Positions 1-8,769 of a DNA stretch of 64,000 nucleotides are shown piece by piece (positions within the stretch are counted from its first letter, which is position 1; each line of letters begins with the position of its first letter). The notes beneath the pieces were generated by a model. The model was given only the letters and a program-made list of their open reading frames with translations. It searched no databases and was not told where the DNA came from. A program made the translations under genes and the position numbers. The DNA comes from an uncultured Streptococcus sp. GTDB taxonomy: Bacteria > Bacillota > Bacilli > Lactobacillales > Streptococcaceae. Location of the stretch: positions 1-64,000 of the forward strand of contig CAJPSM010000001.1 in the NCBI GenBank assembly GCA_905373305.1. Direction: 5' to 3'.

Positions 1-172
1 CGATTACGAAGTCACCTGTATCAGTGTGTGGTGTGAATGTTGGTTTGTTTTTTCCGCGAAGTACGCTAGCAACAACTGCTGAAAGGCGTCCAAGAGGCAC
101 ATCAGTTGCGTCAACAACGTACCATTTGCGTTCTACTTGGCCTGGTTTAGCCATGAATGTAGTTTTGTTCAT
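1..172 (-). CDS. rplM: 50S ribosomal protein L13, 5' part (cut by window edge)
   Basis: Only the first 57 codons lie in the window; the gene runs off the left edge. The reverse strand starts [12 protein letters not shown] and continues with [15 protein letters not shown], the conserved N-terminus of L13, an early-assembly protein of the large ribosomal subunit. The ATG at 172 is preceded by AGGAG at a 6-base distance. rpsI (S9) would be expected next, outside the window. A strong promoter and a structured leader lie upstream, as is usual for an autoregulated ribosomal protein operon. Confidence 0.95.
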   Translation of the reverse strand, partial: MNKTTFMAKPGQVERKWYVVDATDVPLGRLSAVVASVLRGKNKPTFTPHTDTGDFVI

Positions 173-179
173 GATTTCT

Positions 180-275
180 CCTATATGAATATCGTTTTTG
201 TTTACAGGGCGGATGTTCCGGTCCGCGGGGTATTTGAAAGGTTCCGGGGCCTTACAAATGGGGTAAACAATACCG
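180..275 (-). promoter_or_regulatory. Putative L13 (rplM) autoregulatory leader
   Basis: The transcribed leader of rplM is about 100 bases and can fold. An 8-bp closing stem joins TTGTTTAC (263-270) and GTAAACAA (198-205). Inside it a GC-rich hairpin pairs GCGGA with TCCGC (209-226), next to a second GC-rich block. L13 leaders in Firmicutes are known autoregulatory RNAs. That this is such an element is inferred from position and foldability; the Rfam model was not run. Confidence 0.5.
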
Positions 276-281
276 TCTACT

Positions 282-311
282 ATCATACCAAATTTTACTA
301 CTAAAAGTCAA
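282..311 (-). promoter_or_regulatory. Promoter of rplM
   Basis: Reverse strand shows -35 TTGACT (306-311), an 18-base spacer and -10 TATGAT (282-287). The predicted start near 275 gives the structured rplM leader. Confidence 0.7.
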
Positions 312-356
312 TAGATATGAAAAATATTTTTGCCGATTTCGGTGTTTAACATCTAG

Positions 357-377
357 AAAAACCTCGCTTTTGCGAGG
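357..377 (-). terminator. Rho-independent terminator of the ABC exporter operon
   Basis: CCTCGC, loop AAAA, GCGAGG, then TTTTT on the reverse strand, 6 bases beyond the stop of the permease gene. Confidence 0.9.
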
Positions 378-382
378 CTCTC

Positions 383-1582
383 CTATTTGTAAGCTAAGGC
401 ACGTTTAAAGGTTTTCCAGATTCCCAAATCATCCGTTTGAAGGACTAGGCTGGCATACATACGTCCGATAAAGACTGTTGCAGTGACTGCAAAAGCAACC
501 GTTATGGCAAGAGAAATCCAAGCTTCCAGACCACTTGCATAACCATTTATAGCTCTAAATGGCATAAAGAAGGTCGAAATGAAAGGAATGTAGGAACCAA
601 TTTTCAGAACTAAATTGTCACCAGCAGCACCTAGAGAAGTCACACCGACAAATCCTGCTATAATCAAGATCATCAACGGCGACAAGGCCTTTCCCGAATC
701 CTCAGGGCGAGAAACCATGGATCCTAGGAAGGCTGCTAAAACCACATACATAAAGAGGCTCACTAAGACAAATAGTAAAGTATTGACCGTGAATGCTTCT
801 CCCAGATGGTTTAAAATACCTGAATTTGCCAAGAATGGTAAATCTTTGAAGAGAAGTAGCGCAGCAAGTCCACCCACTACGTAAATGCCAATGTGAGTTA
901 AAATCACAAGAAGCAAGGCAATCATGCGAGCGTAAAAATAATGACTAGCTCGGATACTAGAGAAGACCACTTCCATGATTTTGGTTCCTTTCTCGCTGGC
1001 TACTTCCTGAGCAGTAACACTAGCATAGGTAATCAAAATCATATAAAGGAAGAAACCAAGCCCTACAGCCGCAATGGTTTGAACCATTTTTTTATTTTCT
1101 TTGGATTCGTCAATCTTCTCAGTAAAGTCAACAGTTTGAGCCAGGCGTCTTTCCTGCTCTTGGGACAAATTAGCCGCCGAGCGATTGAGTTGGTATTGAA
1201 GCTCATTGAGCTTATTGGTTACTGCTAGTTTGATGCCACTTTCAAGAGAAGTTTCACCATGGTAAACGGCCTTGAGGACACTGTCCTCTTGATCAATAGT
1301 TAGATAACCCTTAATTTTCTCATCCTTGATAGCAGCTTGGGCACTGGCCTCATCCTGATAGTCAAAGTTAATACCATTGGTACCCTTGAGCCCTTCTACT
1401 ACAGATGGTACAGTTGTCACCACAGCTACCTTGCTATTTTTAGCCATAGAAGATCCTTGAAGATAGCTAATACCTCCAGTTAGAGCGATAAAAAAGAATG
1501 GTGAAATGACCATAAAGAAGAAACTCCAGGACTTGACATGTCGCAGATAAGTTTCTTTAATAACTACCCACATATTTCTCAT
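383..1582 (-). CDS. ABC-2 type exporter permease (NatB/YhaP-like)
   Basis: Membrane subunit of an exporter, 399 aa. It has one N-terminal membrane segment (residues about 20-40), a large extracytoplasmic domain (about 45-170), then five or six hydrophobic segments from about residue 172 to the C-terminus. This is the ABC-2 layout of NatB-like permeases, which export sodium or drugs. It overlaps the end of the upstream ATPase gene by 4 bases, so the two are translationally coupled. The substrate cannot be told from the sequence. Confidence 0.82.
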   Translation of the reverse strand: MRNMWVVIKETYLRHVKSWSFFFMVISPFFFIALTGGISYLQGSSMAKNSKVAVVTTVPSVVEGLKGTNGINFDYQDEASAQAAIKDEKIKGYLTIDQEDSVLKAVYHGETSLESGIKLAVTNKLNELQYQLNRSAANLSQEQERRLAQTVDFTEKIDESKENKKMVQTIAAVGLGFFLYMILITYASVTAQEVASEKGTKIMEVVFSSIRASHYFYARMIALLLVILTHIGIYVVGGLAALLLFKDLPFLANSGILNHLGEAFTVNTLLFVLVSLFMYVVLAAFLGSMVSRPEDSGKALSPLMILIIAGFVGVTSLGAAGDNLVLKIGSYIPFISTFFMPFRAINGYASGLEAWISLAITVAFAVTATVFIGRMYASLVLQTDDLGIWKTFKRALAYK

Positions 1583-2472
1583 ACTTCCACCCCTGATTCT
1601 AGTTTAAAGATTTCATCGATTGTTGGAGCTTGTTGGTCAAAGGTCGCGATGTATTGACCTCGAGTGAGGATTGGGAAGAGTTCCCTTCCAGCGCTCTCAT
1701 CATCTAGGATCAATTTCCAACTACCTTGCTTGGTCAAGCTCACCTGTTTGACATGAGGAAGATTTTCCAGTTCTTCCTTGCTTCGTTCACTTGAAACAAA
1801 TAGACGTGTTTTCCCGTATTGATTGCGAACTTCTTGGACCGGGCCATGCAAGACTACACGCCCATCTCGAATCATGAGAATATCATCGCACAGCTCCTCG
1901 ACATTGGTCATGACATGGTCTGAAAAGATAATGGTCGCACCACGCTCTTTTTCTTTTAAGATGACCTGCTTGAGCAGCTCAGTATTGACTGGATCCAGTC
2001 CACTAAAAGGTTCATCCAAGATAATCAAGTCTGGTTCATGGATCAGGGTAATAATCAGCTGGATTTTCTGCTGATTCCCTTTTGAGAGGCTCTTGATTTT
2101 GTCGGTCAATTTCCCCTTCACTTCCAGTTTTTCCATCCATTGAGGGAGTTTTTCTTTGACCTCCTTAGCATCCATGCCTTTCAGGGTAGCCAGGTAGCGA
2201 ACTTGCTCAAGAACTGTCAACTTGGGCATGAGACTGCGTTCCTCAGGCAGATAACCAATCCGAGCGTAAGTTTCCTGACGAATCTCCTGTCCATCCAGAC
2301 TGATCTCTCCTTGATAGTCCAAAAATTTCAAAATACTGTGGAAAATCGTTGTTTTCCCAGCACCATTTTTCCCGACCAGCCCTAGAATTCGTCCTGGACT
2401 TGCCTGAAAATCGACACCAAACAAAACTTGCTTGGAACCGAAACTTTTCTCTAGATTTCTTACTTCTAGCAT
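1579..2472 (-). CDS. ABC transporter ATP-binding protein (NatA/YhaQ-like)
   Basis: Nucleotide-binding subunit, 297 aa, partner of the ABC-2 permease encoded just downstream. Visible motifs are Walker A GKNGAGKTT, signature LSKGNQQK, Walker B LIILDEPFSGLD and the switch His in SDH. The roughly 75 C-terminal residues form the accessory domain common in NatA-like ATPases. SD GGAGG lies 7 bases before the ATG. The pair forms its own transcription unit, with a promoter at 2500-2528 and a terminator at 357-377. Confidence 0.85.
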   Translation of the reverse strand: MLEVRNLEKSFGSKQVLFGVDFQASPGRILGLVGKNGAGKTTIFHSILKFLDYQGEISLDGQEIRQETYARIGYLPEERSLMPKLTVLEQVRYLATLKGMDAKEVKEKLPQWMEKLEVKGKLTDKIKSLSKGNQQKIQLIITLIHEPDLIILDEPFSGLDPVNTELLKQVILKEKERGATIIFSDHVMTNVEELCDDILMIRDGRVVLHGPVQEVRNQYGKTRLFVSSERSKEELENLPHVKQVSLTKQGSWKLILDDESAGRELFPILTRGQYIATFDQQAPTIDEIFKLESGVEV

Positions 2473-2499
2473 TTTCCACCTCCGAAATATGTTGCACTT

Positions 2500-2528
2500 A
2501 TTATACTCCTTTTTGATAGCCTTTACAA
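2500..2528 (-). promoter_or_regulatory. Promoter of the ABC exporter operon
   Basis: -35 TTGTAA (2523-2528), 17-base spacer, -10 TATAAT (2500-2505) on the reverse strand, about 28 bases before the ATPase start codon. Confidence 0.65.
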
Positions 2529-2690
2529 GGATTTATGTACATTTTTATCTTATTCATCCTTCCTTAAAAACTAAACTCTCTAAAGTTTTTGAGTACCCAA
2601 GTGATAGAACAATTATAATCCAATAAAGTATAGCTGAGAGCTTTTACTCCCCAATTGTTCATTTTTGATCCTGAACTGTCTTCTTGAAAC

Positions 2691-2715
2691 TAAAAATCCA
2701 CCCCGAAGGATGGAT
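2691..2715 (-). terminator. Terminator of the pheS-pheT operon
   Basis: Reverse strand: an 8-bp stem ATCCATCC / GGGTGGAT closed by a UUCG tetraloop and followed by TTTTTAG, 7 bases after the pheT stop. Confidence 0.9.
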
Positions 2716-2722
2716 TGATGCT

Positions 2723-5128
2723 TTAACGCACTTCTGCATGGACTTTTTCTTCAAGTGATGCTTGGATTTTTTCCATATAGCGTGCGACTTCTTCGTCCGT
2801 CAAGCTATCTTCTGGATTTTGGAAGGTTAGGCTATAGGCCATTGACTTCATACCAAGTCCTAGTTTTTCGCCTGAGAAGACGTCGAAGAGTTTGATATCT
2901 GTCAAACGTTTCACGCCGGCAGCTTGGATTGCATCTACAACTTCTTGATGAGTGATTTCTGCCTTGAGAAGAAGGGCAATATCACGGCTAACTGCTGGGA
3001 ATTTCGTGATTTCCACGAATGGAGCTGCTGGTTGTAGAGCAGCTTCGATGGCTGAAAGGTTGAGCTCCGCTACATAAGTTTCTGGGATATCGTAAGCCTT
3101 GGCAGTGACTGGATGTACTTGCCCAAGGAAACCAAGAACTTGGTCACCGAGTGAGATTACGGCTGTACGTCCTGGGTGAAGGCTAGCGATTTCAGATGTT
3201 GCCGTATAAGTTACTTGGAGTCCCAAACGAGTAAAGAGGGCTTCAAGGATTCCCTTAGCATAGAAGAAATCAACTGGAACTGCTACTGTTTGGAAGTCTT
3301 TTTCTGCGACCAATCCTGTCAAGGCAAAGGCAAAGCTGTTGATTTCGTTTGGTAGGTCTTCTTTGGGATTGCCTGTTTGTTCAAAGACTTTTCCAATCTC
3401 GTAAAGAGCCAAGTTTTTGTTCTTACGCGCTACGTTGTAAGCAACTGTATCAAGGAGACCTGAGACCATATTTTGACGGAGGACAGAACGGTCCACTGTC
3501 ATTGGCCACATGAGTTCCGTAAGGTTGCTTGGTTGAGCTGTGAACTCAACTGCTTTTTCAGGAGTTGTTAAAGCGTAAGTGATGATCTCTGTCAGACCTG
3601 CTCCTTCAGCAATCGTACGAACTTGGCGGCGAAGTTTTTGTGTCGCTGTCAATTCCCCTGCTGTACCGTCATCTTTTGGAAGACTGGTTGGCAAGCGGTC
3701 ATACCCATAGATACGAGCGATTTCTTCAAAAAGATCCGCTTCAATAGTGATATCCCAGCGACGACGTGGTACACTGACTGTAAAGCTTTCTGCATTTCCA
3801 GAAAGACCAAAGCCAAGTCGACGGAAGACATCTTCCACATCAGCGTAGGAAAGCTCTGTACCAAGGACACGGTTAACATCAGCAAGGGTTGAAGATACTT
3901 CTACATCTGAAGTGTCAAGCTCACCCGCTGAAACGATGCCCTTACGCACCGTCGCACCTGCAAGTTCTGCAATCATGCTAGCTGCAGCATCCAAGGCCTC
4001 ATTGACTGTTGCCACATTGATCCCTTTTTCAAAACGAGAAGATGATTCAGAGCGTAGGTTAAGACGTCCACTGGTCTTACGGATAGATTTTCCATTGAAA
4101 ACAGCTGCTTCAAGGACAACACGACTAGATTTTTCAGAGATTTCTGTTATTTGACCACCCATAACACCTGCAAGGGCTACTGGTTTGTCTGCAACAGTGA
4201 TAACTAGGTCATTTGTTTCCAACTCACGCTCTTCCCCATCCAAGGTCACCAATTTTTCACCAGCACGCGCCTCACGTACACGGATGTTAGTCCCTTCAAA
4301 GGTATCCAAGTCAAAGGCATGCATAGGCTGACCAAAGTAGAGTAGGATATAGTTGGTCACGTCGACCACATTGTTAATCGGACGGATGCCTTCGTTCATA
4401 AGAAGGTTTTGCAACCATTGTGGACTTGGTGCGATAGTCACATTGTCCAAGATACGAGCTGCATAGTAAGGTGCCTTGTCTGTTTCAATGCTGACAGAAA
4501 GAGCATCTGCTGCAGCTTCATTGATTTCTGTTAAACTGAATTCTTTAAAGTTGACTGCCTTGTCATAGATAGCTGCTACTTCATGAGCAACTCCACGCAT
4601 AGAAAGGGCATCCGCACGGTTTGGAGTGATTGAAAGTTCAATGACTTCATCATCCAAATCTAGATAAGAGAAGACTTCCTCGCCTGGAACTGCATTTTCA
4701 GGCAAGATTTGGATACCATCTGCAAATTCCTTTGGTACAACGGAGTCAGAAATGCCTAGTTCACCAAGTGAACAAATCATTCCAAGTGACTCAAGACCGC
4801 GGATTTTCCCTTTTTTGATTTTGTAGTTGTCAGCGATACGAGCTCCCGGAAGTGCCACCATAACCTTGATACCAGCACGCACATTCGGAGCGCCACAAAC
4901 GATTTGACGGGCTTCTTCTTCGCCAACATTAACCTGACAAACATGGAGGTGAGTTTCTGGCACATCTTCGCAAGACAAGACCTCGCCGACGACAATTTTT
5001 GAGAGACCAGCAGCAGGTGATTCGACACCTTCTACCTCGATCCCTGTGGTTGACATTTTTTCAGCCAACTCTTGTGATGGCACATCAACGTCCACCAATT
5101 CTTTTAACCATTTATAAGATACAAGCAT
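2723..5128 (-). CDS. pheT: Phenylalanyl-tRNA synthetase beta subunit
   Basis: Beta chain of the (alpha-beta)2 enzyme that charges tRNA-Phe, 801 aa, the usual bacterial length. Domains seen in order: tRNA-binding OB fold (about 40-150, with [10 protein letters not shown]), B3/4 editing domain (about 210-380), B5 domain (about 405-475), catalytic-like core, and a C-terminal FDX-ACB domain (about 707-800, starting near [13 protein letters not shown]). It is separated from pheS by an acetyltransferase gene but lies in the same transcription direction, so it is probably controlled by the same Phe T-box. Confidence 0.96.
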   Translation of the reverse strand: MLVSYKWLKELVDVDVPSQELAEKMSTTGIEVEGVESPAAGLSKIVVGEVLSCEDVPETHLHVCQVNVGEEEARQIVCGAPNVRAGIKVMVALPGARIADNYKIKKGKIRGLESLGMICSLGELGISDSVVPKEFADGIQILPENAVPGEEVFSYLDLDDEVIELSITPNRADALSMRGVAHEVAAIYDKAVNFKEFSLTEINEAAADALSVSIETDKAPYYAARILDNVTIAPSPQWLQNLLMNEGIRPINNVVDVTNYILLYFGQPMHAFDLDTFEGTNIRVREARAGEKLVTLDGEERELETNDLVITVADKPVALAGVMGGQITEISEKSSRVVLEAAVFNGKSIRKTSGRLNLRSESSSRFEKGINVATVNEALDAAASMIAELAGATVRKGIVSAGELDTSDVEVSSTLADVNRVLGTELSYADVEDVFRRLGFGLSGNAESFTVSVPRRRWDITIEADLFEEIARIYGYDRLPTSLPKDDGTAGELTATQKLRRQVRTIAEGAGLTEIITYALTTPEKAVEFTAQPSNLTELMWPMTVDRSVLRQNMVSGLLDTVAYNVARKNKNLALYEIGKVFEQTGNPKEDLPNEINSFAFALTGLVAEKDFQTVAVPVDFFYAKGILEALFTRLGLQVTYTATSEIASLHPGRTAVISLGDQVLGFLGQVHPVTAKAYDIPETYVAELNLSAIEAALQPAAPFVEITKFPAVSRDIALLLKAEITHQEVVDAIQAAGVKRLTDIKLFDVFSGEKLGLGMKSMAYSLTFQNPEDSLTDEEVARYMEKIQASLEEKVHAEVR

Positions 5129-5203
5129 AATTTAGTTCCCCAGAATGACAGTTGTCCCTCTGGTTATTTCCTTTCCTATCATTTCAATAGAAGAATCATC
5201 TTC

Positions 5204-5713
5204 TTACCTTAATCTCTTTTTTAATAACCAATCTGTATCTACTTTTTGACCAACCATAAAATGATGTTGGCTAAATTTTTCAAAACCATATCGATTATAA
5301 AACGCTTGAGCTTTTGTATTATGCTCCCAAACACCTAACCAAGCCCAGGAAAAACTATTTTTTTCAGCCAGTTCAAGAGCGAATTCAAAGAGTTGCTTAC
5401 CAAGTCCAAATCCTTGGAATTTTTGTAGCACATAGAGGCGTTGAATTTCAAAAGCGTCCTCTAATTCTCTCTCAGTTTGAGCACTTCCCCAGTTGACTTT
5501 GAGAAAACCGGCTATCTCCTCTTCATGCATAATGAAATAGGTTTCGGAGTCAGGATTTTCCAACTCAGTTGACAAAGTTCTCAGACTATATGCCTCTTCA
5601 AAGTATTCCTGTAACTGCTCTTCCGTATTATCATGCGCAAATGTTTCACGAAAGGTTTGTTTGGCAATTTTAGCCAACACCCCGACATCTGCCATTTCTA
5701 CTTTTCTAATCAT
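5204..5713 (-). CDS. GNAT family N-acetyltransferase
   Basis: 169 aa, a complete GNAT fold with the acetyl-CoA loop QGFGLGKQ after the LYVLQKF strand, and the C-terminal NTKAQAFYNRYGFEK segment typical of small-molecule or protein acetyltransferases. Its start codon touches the pheS stop (1-base overlap at 5713), so it is co-translated with pheS and sits between the two synthetase subunits. The substrate is unknown. As I recall, an acetyltransferase occupies this slot in pneumococci too. Confidence 0.85.
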   Translation of the reverse strand: MIRKVEMADVGVLAKIAKQTFRETFAHDNTEEQLQEYFEEAYSLRTLSTELENPDSETYFIMHEEEIAGFLKVNWGSAQTERELEDAFEIQRLYVLQKFQGFGLGKQLFEFALELAEKNSFSWAWLGVWEHNTKAQAFYNRYGFEKFSQHHFMVGQKVDTDWLLKKRLR

Positions 5714-6759
5714 TATTTAAACTGTTCTGAGAAGCGGACATCCCCTTGGTAGAAACCACGGATATCATTGATTCCGTAGCGAAGCATGGCTACACGCTCT
5801 TGACCAAGACCAAAGGCAAAACCAGAGTATACCGTTGCATCGATACCACTCATCTCAAGGACACGTGGGTGAACCATACCGGCACCCATGATTTCGATCC
5901 AACCTGTTTTCTTACATACGTTACAGCCTTCTCCGCCACACTTGAAGCAGGAAACATCCACCTCAACAGATGGCTCTGTGAATGGGAAGTAAGATGGACG
6001 CAGACGGATCTGACGCTCTTCGCCAAACATTTTTTGCACAATCAACTGAAGCGTTCCTTGAAGGTCTGCCATAGAGATGTTTTTCCCAACAACCAAGCCT
6101 TCGATTTGGTGGAATTGGTGACTGTGTGTTGCATCGTCCGTATCACGACGGAACACGCGCCCCGGTGAGATCATTTTCAAGGGACCTTTTGAAAAATCAT
6201 GAGCATCCATAGCACGCGCCTGAACTGGAGATGTGTGAGTACGGAGCAGGATTTCTTCTGTGATGTAGAAAGTGTCCTGCATATCACGGGCTGGGTGGTC
6301 TTTAGGAAGATTCATGCGTTCAAAGTTATAGTAGTCTTGCTCCACTTCAAAACCATCCACGACTTGGTACCCCATACCGATGAAAATATCTTCAATTTCT
6401 TCACTAGTTTGTGTCAAAACGTGACGGTGACCAGTCGCAACTGGACGACCTGGAAGGGTCACATCGATGCTCTCGCTGGCAAGTTGTGCTTCGACTTTCT
6501 TTTCTTCCAAAAGCTTAGCTGTTTCTTCAAAGGCTGCTGTCAAGACGTCACGAGCTTCATTGACGTGTTTCCCGATAACAGGGCGCATCTCAGCAGAGAC
6601 ATCTTTCATCCCTTTAAGGATTTCAGTCAGTGAACCTTTTTTCCCAAGGACAGAGACACGCAAATCTTGCATCTCTTTTTCATTCTCAGCAGTAATCTGC
6701 TTCAAGCTTGCCAGCGTTTCTTCGCGAAGCGCTTTTAATTGTTCTTCAATAGTTGACAT
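5713..6759 (-). CDS. pheS: Phenylalanyl-tRNA synthetase alpha subunit
   Basis: Catalytic chain of PheRS, 348 aa. It has an N-terminal coiled coil (about 1-90), class II motif 2 (around [15 protein letters not shown]) and motif 3 ([15 protein letters not shown]), plus a zinc-like Cys cluster [19 protein letters not shown] is 6 bases before the ATG. A T-box leader upstream links expression to uncharged tRNA-Phe. Confidence 0.97.
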   Translation of the reverse strand: MSTIEEQLKALREETLASLKQITAENEKEMQDLRVSVLGKKGSLTEILKGMKDVSAEMRPVIGKHVNEARDVLTAAFEETAKLLEEKKVEAQLASESIDVTLPGRPVATGHRHVLTQTSEEIEDIFIGMGYQVVDGFEVEQDYYNFERMNLPKDHPARDMQDTFYITEEILLRTHTSPVQARAMDAHDFSKGPLKMISPGRVFRRDTDDATHSHQFHQIEGLVVGKNISMADLQGTLQLIVQKMFGEERQIRLRPSYFPFTEPSVEVDVSCFKCGGEGCNVCKKTGWIEIMGAGMVHPRVLEMSGIDATVYSGFAFGLGQERVAMLRYGINDIRGFYQGDVRFSEQFK

Positions 6760-6776
6760 AATTCCTCCATCAGTCG

Positions 6777-6995
6777 CTTATCAGATAAAAAGAAAACCAC
6801 ATGTCAAAAACTCCACTCGGAGCGTTGACACGCGGTACCATCCGTTTTCATCTGACAAGTCAGACCTTCATTTCTAAATCCATGCGCAAGTGAATTCACC
6901 CAGCTTTCATATAGAGAGCTTGCAGTCACGGCTCTCCTCCCTGATATACTTCCCTTGAGTTACTAGTCTTGCGGATTTCTATTCAATTACTACTT
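6777..6995 (-). promoter_or_regulatory. Phe T-box leader of pheS
   Basis: The T-box core TGGTACCGCG reads on the reverse strand at 6831-6840. It is followed by a terminator hairpin (CTCC GAGT GGAG, 6811-6822) and a run of five T. Upstream is a Stem I-like region with an apical hairpin (GAGAG...CTCTC) and a candidate Phe specifier UUC at 6892-6894 within GAAUUCAC. Uncharged tRNA-Phe should favour the antiterminator and switch on pheS, the acetyltransferase and pheT. The specifier assignment is inferred. Confidence 0.9.
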
Positions 6996-7024
6996 AGTTT
7001 ATCAGATTTTTACCATTCTTGCAA
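6996..7024 (-). promoter_or_regulatory. Promoter of the pheS T-box operon
   Basis: -35 TTGCAA (7019-7024), 17-base spacer, -10 TAAACT (6996-7001) on the reverse strand, directly before the T-box leader. Confidence 0.65.
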
Positions 7025-7032
7025 GACCTATC

Positions 7033-7683
7033 TCACTTCTGCTTGCCTTTAAATCGCCACTGAAAGCGAAGCTTGTCGTAGAAAGGAAACTCTATAAACA
7101 GGACTCCCAAGCCTACACAGAGACTGGCAAGGACGTCTGATGGGTAGTGAACTCCCAGATAGACCCTTGATACCAACACACTGACTAGGTAAAGACCAAG
7201 GACGATTTGCGCGATTTTTCTCCAGACTGGATCTTTAATTCGTTGACTGAGAATGACAATCAAAGCACCTACCATCAAGGTTACAGCCAAAGAATGGCCG
7301 CTTGGGAAGGAAAATCCCTTCTCCTCTACCAAGTGTAAGATAGCTGGTCGTGGGCGCTGGTAGATATTTTTAAAGGTCACAATCAAAAGACCAGCTAAGG
7401 CTAGATTGCCCGCCATGAAGTAGCTTTCTATCTTCCACTGCTTACGATAAAAGATAAAGGCTGCGATGGCAACCCAGGTGATAATCACTGGGATATCAAT
7501 CAAATGCGTAAGCGAACGGAACAGAACTGTCAAATAATCTGGTAAGTCTCCTCGAACGGCAGTCTGAATCGGTTGGTCAAAACCGACCAGCGTTTCAGGG
7601 TAAAACTTAACCATATAGCCAAGAAGGACGAAAAGTAAAAGGGCAAAACTGCCCTTCATTAAAAATGTTTGTTTATCTCTCAT
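7033..7683 (-). CDS. PAP2 family membrane phosphatase
   Basis: 216 aa, with five or six membrane segments and the three phosphatidic-acid-phosphatase signatures: KNIYQRPRP, PSGHS and SRVYLGVHYPSD. The active site faces the outside. Likely roles are undecaprenyl-pyrophosphate or lipid phosphate dephosphorylation. The start overlaps the end of ribU by 11 bases, so it is probably expressed under the FMN riboswitch; a role in hydrolysing phosphorylated substrates near the riboflavin importer is possible but unproven. Confidence 0.85.
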   Translation of the reverse strand: MRDKQTFLMKGSFALLLFVLLGYMVKFYPETLVGFDQPIQTAVRGDLPDYLTVLFRSLTHLIDIPVIITWVAIAAFIFYRKQWKIESYFMAGNLALAGLLIVTFKNIYQRPRPAILHLVEEKGFSFPSGHSLAVTLMVGALIVILSQRIKDPVWRKIAQIVLGLYLVSVLVSRVYLGVHYPSDVLASLCVGLGVLFIEFPFYDKLRFQWRFKGKQK

Positions 7684-8236
7684 AATGTTTTAAGGTGGGT
7701 TTCAAAAGGACGTATAACAACCAGAATGAAATGGCAAAGATTACACCTTCAATCAAGTTAAAAGGCAATACCATAGTCATGAGGTAGTTGGAAAGTCCCA
7801 TAATTTTTCCAATATCAAAGTTGGCAAACTTCGCGTACAAAGGAACAGCATAGACATAGTTGAGAAGCAACATAGCAGAAGTCAATCCGACAGTTCCCGC
7901 TAGAGATGCTAGAAGGAAACGAAGGGTTGTCCGTTCCTTTTTCCAAATCAAACCAAAGGCGATAACAAAAACTCCCAAGGCTACGATATTCATTGGCAAC
8001 CCAATGTAAGTATTCACTCCCTGGCTATTGAGAAGTAACTTCAAGAGTGATCGCAGCAAGAGAATCCCTAGTGCAGCTGGCAAATCCATCACCACCAAGC
8101 CCACAAGGACTGGCAAAATACTAAACTCGATCTTGAGGAAGGTTGCCGCTGGCAAGAGCGGAAAGTCAAAGTACATCAGCACAAATGAAATGGCTGATAA
8201 AATCGCAATGGTCGAAATTCGACGTGTGTTTGTCAT
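7673..8236 (-). CDS. ribU: Riboflavin ECF transporter substrate-binding S component
   Basis: 187 aa with about six hydrophobic segments and the ECF S-component N-terminal pattern (TNTRRISTIAILSAISF). It binds riboflavin and works with the shared EcfA-EcfA'-EcfT module, encoded elsewhere. Substrate assignment rests on the FMN riboswitch upstream. The start is set at 8236 because GGAGG precedes that ATG by 8 bases; the ATG 15 bases earlier overlaps the SD itself. It is co-transcribed with the PAP2 gene. Confidence 0.9.
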   Translation of the reverse strand: MTNTRRISTIAILSAISFVLMYFDFPLLPAATFLKIEFSILPVLVGLVVMDLPAALGILLLRSLLKLLLNSQGVNTYIGLPMNIVALGVFVIAFGLIWKKERTTLRFLLASLAGTVGLTSAMLLLNYVYAVPLYAKFANFDIGKIMGLSNYLMTMVLPFNLIEGVIFAISFWLLYVLLKPTLKHYER

Positions 8237-8503
8237 AACAGGTTCCTCCAATTTTCTATAAAATCAGAAGAAGTTGGAAAGGATCCCTCTATCTATTCTC
8301 ACTTTTTATATCCCAAAAGTTCCCCCTCACTCTTTTGAGCAAGCGGTTGCAATTCATCAATAAACTCATCAGAACAGACAAAGCTATTCTTTCGTCTTCT
8401 CCCATCCAGACTATACTGTCGGTTGTGGAATCGCACCACATCAGCTTGCGCTCGCGGACTTCTTTAAAGGGAAGGAAATAGAGATTTTTCTTTTAGACGA
8501 GGC

Positions 8504-8544
8504 GACAAGCTATAGGCATAACTTCCAGTTAGGCAAAACTTGTC
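8504..8544. repeat. Inverted repeat in the non-BOX part of the riboswitch insertion
   Basis: GACAAG (8504-8509) pairs with CTTGTC (8539-8544). Next to it lies a separate palindrome (AGGAAAAA / TTTTTCCT, about 8557-8575). Together they should fold the roughly 110 extra bases between the BOX and the 3' aptamer into hairpins. No function is known. Confidence 0.5.
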
Positions 8545-8578
8545 AACAAAGTTTTAAAGGAAAAATTTTTTCCTAATG

Positions 8579-8683
8579 ATACTCAATGAAAATCAAAGAA
8601 CAAACTAGGAAGCTAGCCGCTGGCTGTACTTGAGTACGGCAAGGCGAAGCTGACGTGGTTTGAATTGGATTTTCGAAGAGTAT
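8579..8683 (-). repeat. BOX repeat element (boxA-boxC, no boxB)
   Basis: A 105-bp element with terminal inverted ends ATACTC...GAGTAT and internal segments that match the pneumococcal BOX: AAACTAGGAAGCTAGCCGC, and TACGGCAAGGCGAAGCTGAC, which resembles the BOXA1R primer site. The central boxB modules are absent. BOX elements are short non-coding repeats, probably mobilised in trans, typical of S. pneumoniae and close relatives. It lies inside the FMN aptamer of ribU. Confidence 0.92.
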
Positions 8684-8731
8684 TAAAGTCACCGCCGGTC
8701 GGGAATTGCACCCAGCCCTGAAGACCCTTTA

Positions 8732-8760
8732 ATCATAACAAAAAACGCTTGCAAGTGCAA
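8732..8760 (-). promoter_or_regulatory. Promoter of the ribU riboswitch, overlapping the trmL terminator
   Basis: -35 TTGCAC (8755-8760), 17-base spacer, -10 TATGAT (8732-8737) on the reverse strand. Transcription would start near 8725, the first base of riboswitch P1. The -35 and spacer lie inside the terminator stem of the upstream gene trmL. Confidence 0.65.
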
Positions 8761-8764
8761 GCAT
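8738..8764 (-). terminator. Terminator of trmL
   Basis: Reverse strand GCTTGCA, CT, TGCAAGC then G and six T; it begins about 6 bases after the trmL stop. Confidence 0.85.
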
Positions 8765-8769
8765 TTTGA

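Larger units (their letters stand above)
8394..8725 (-). promoter_or_regulatory. FMN riboswitch (RFN element) interrupted by a BOX repeat
   Basis: The reverse strand shows the conserved FMN aptamer blocks: GGGTGCAATTCCCGACCGGC (about 8695-8714) at the 5' side, and GATTCCACAACCGACAGT plus GTCTGGATGGGAGAAGAC at the 3' side. P1 pairs GTCTTC (8720-8725) with GAAGAC (8394-8399). The aptamer spans 332 nt instead of about 140 because a 214-nt insertion fills the variable P3 hairpin (8469-8682), including a complete BOX element. The P3 base is still paired (8683-8690 with 8458-8468), so ligand binding may survive. It controls ribU and the PAP2 gene. Confidence 0.93.

Noticed and set aside
5746..6633. 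Long + strand ORFs opposite pheS
   Set aside because: They mirror the codon structure of pheS, have no SD and no recognisable domain.
8312..8339. Intrinsic terminator as riboswitch expression platform before ribU
   Set aside because: An 8-bp stem (CTCAAAAG / CTTTTGGG on the reverse strand) exists but no T run follows, so the mode of control of ribU is left open.
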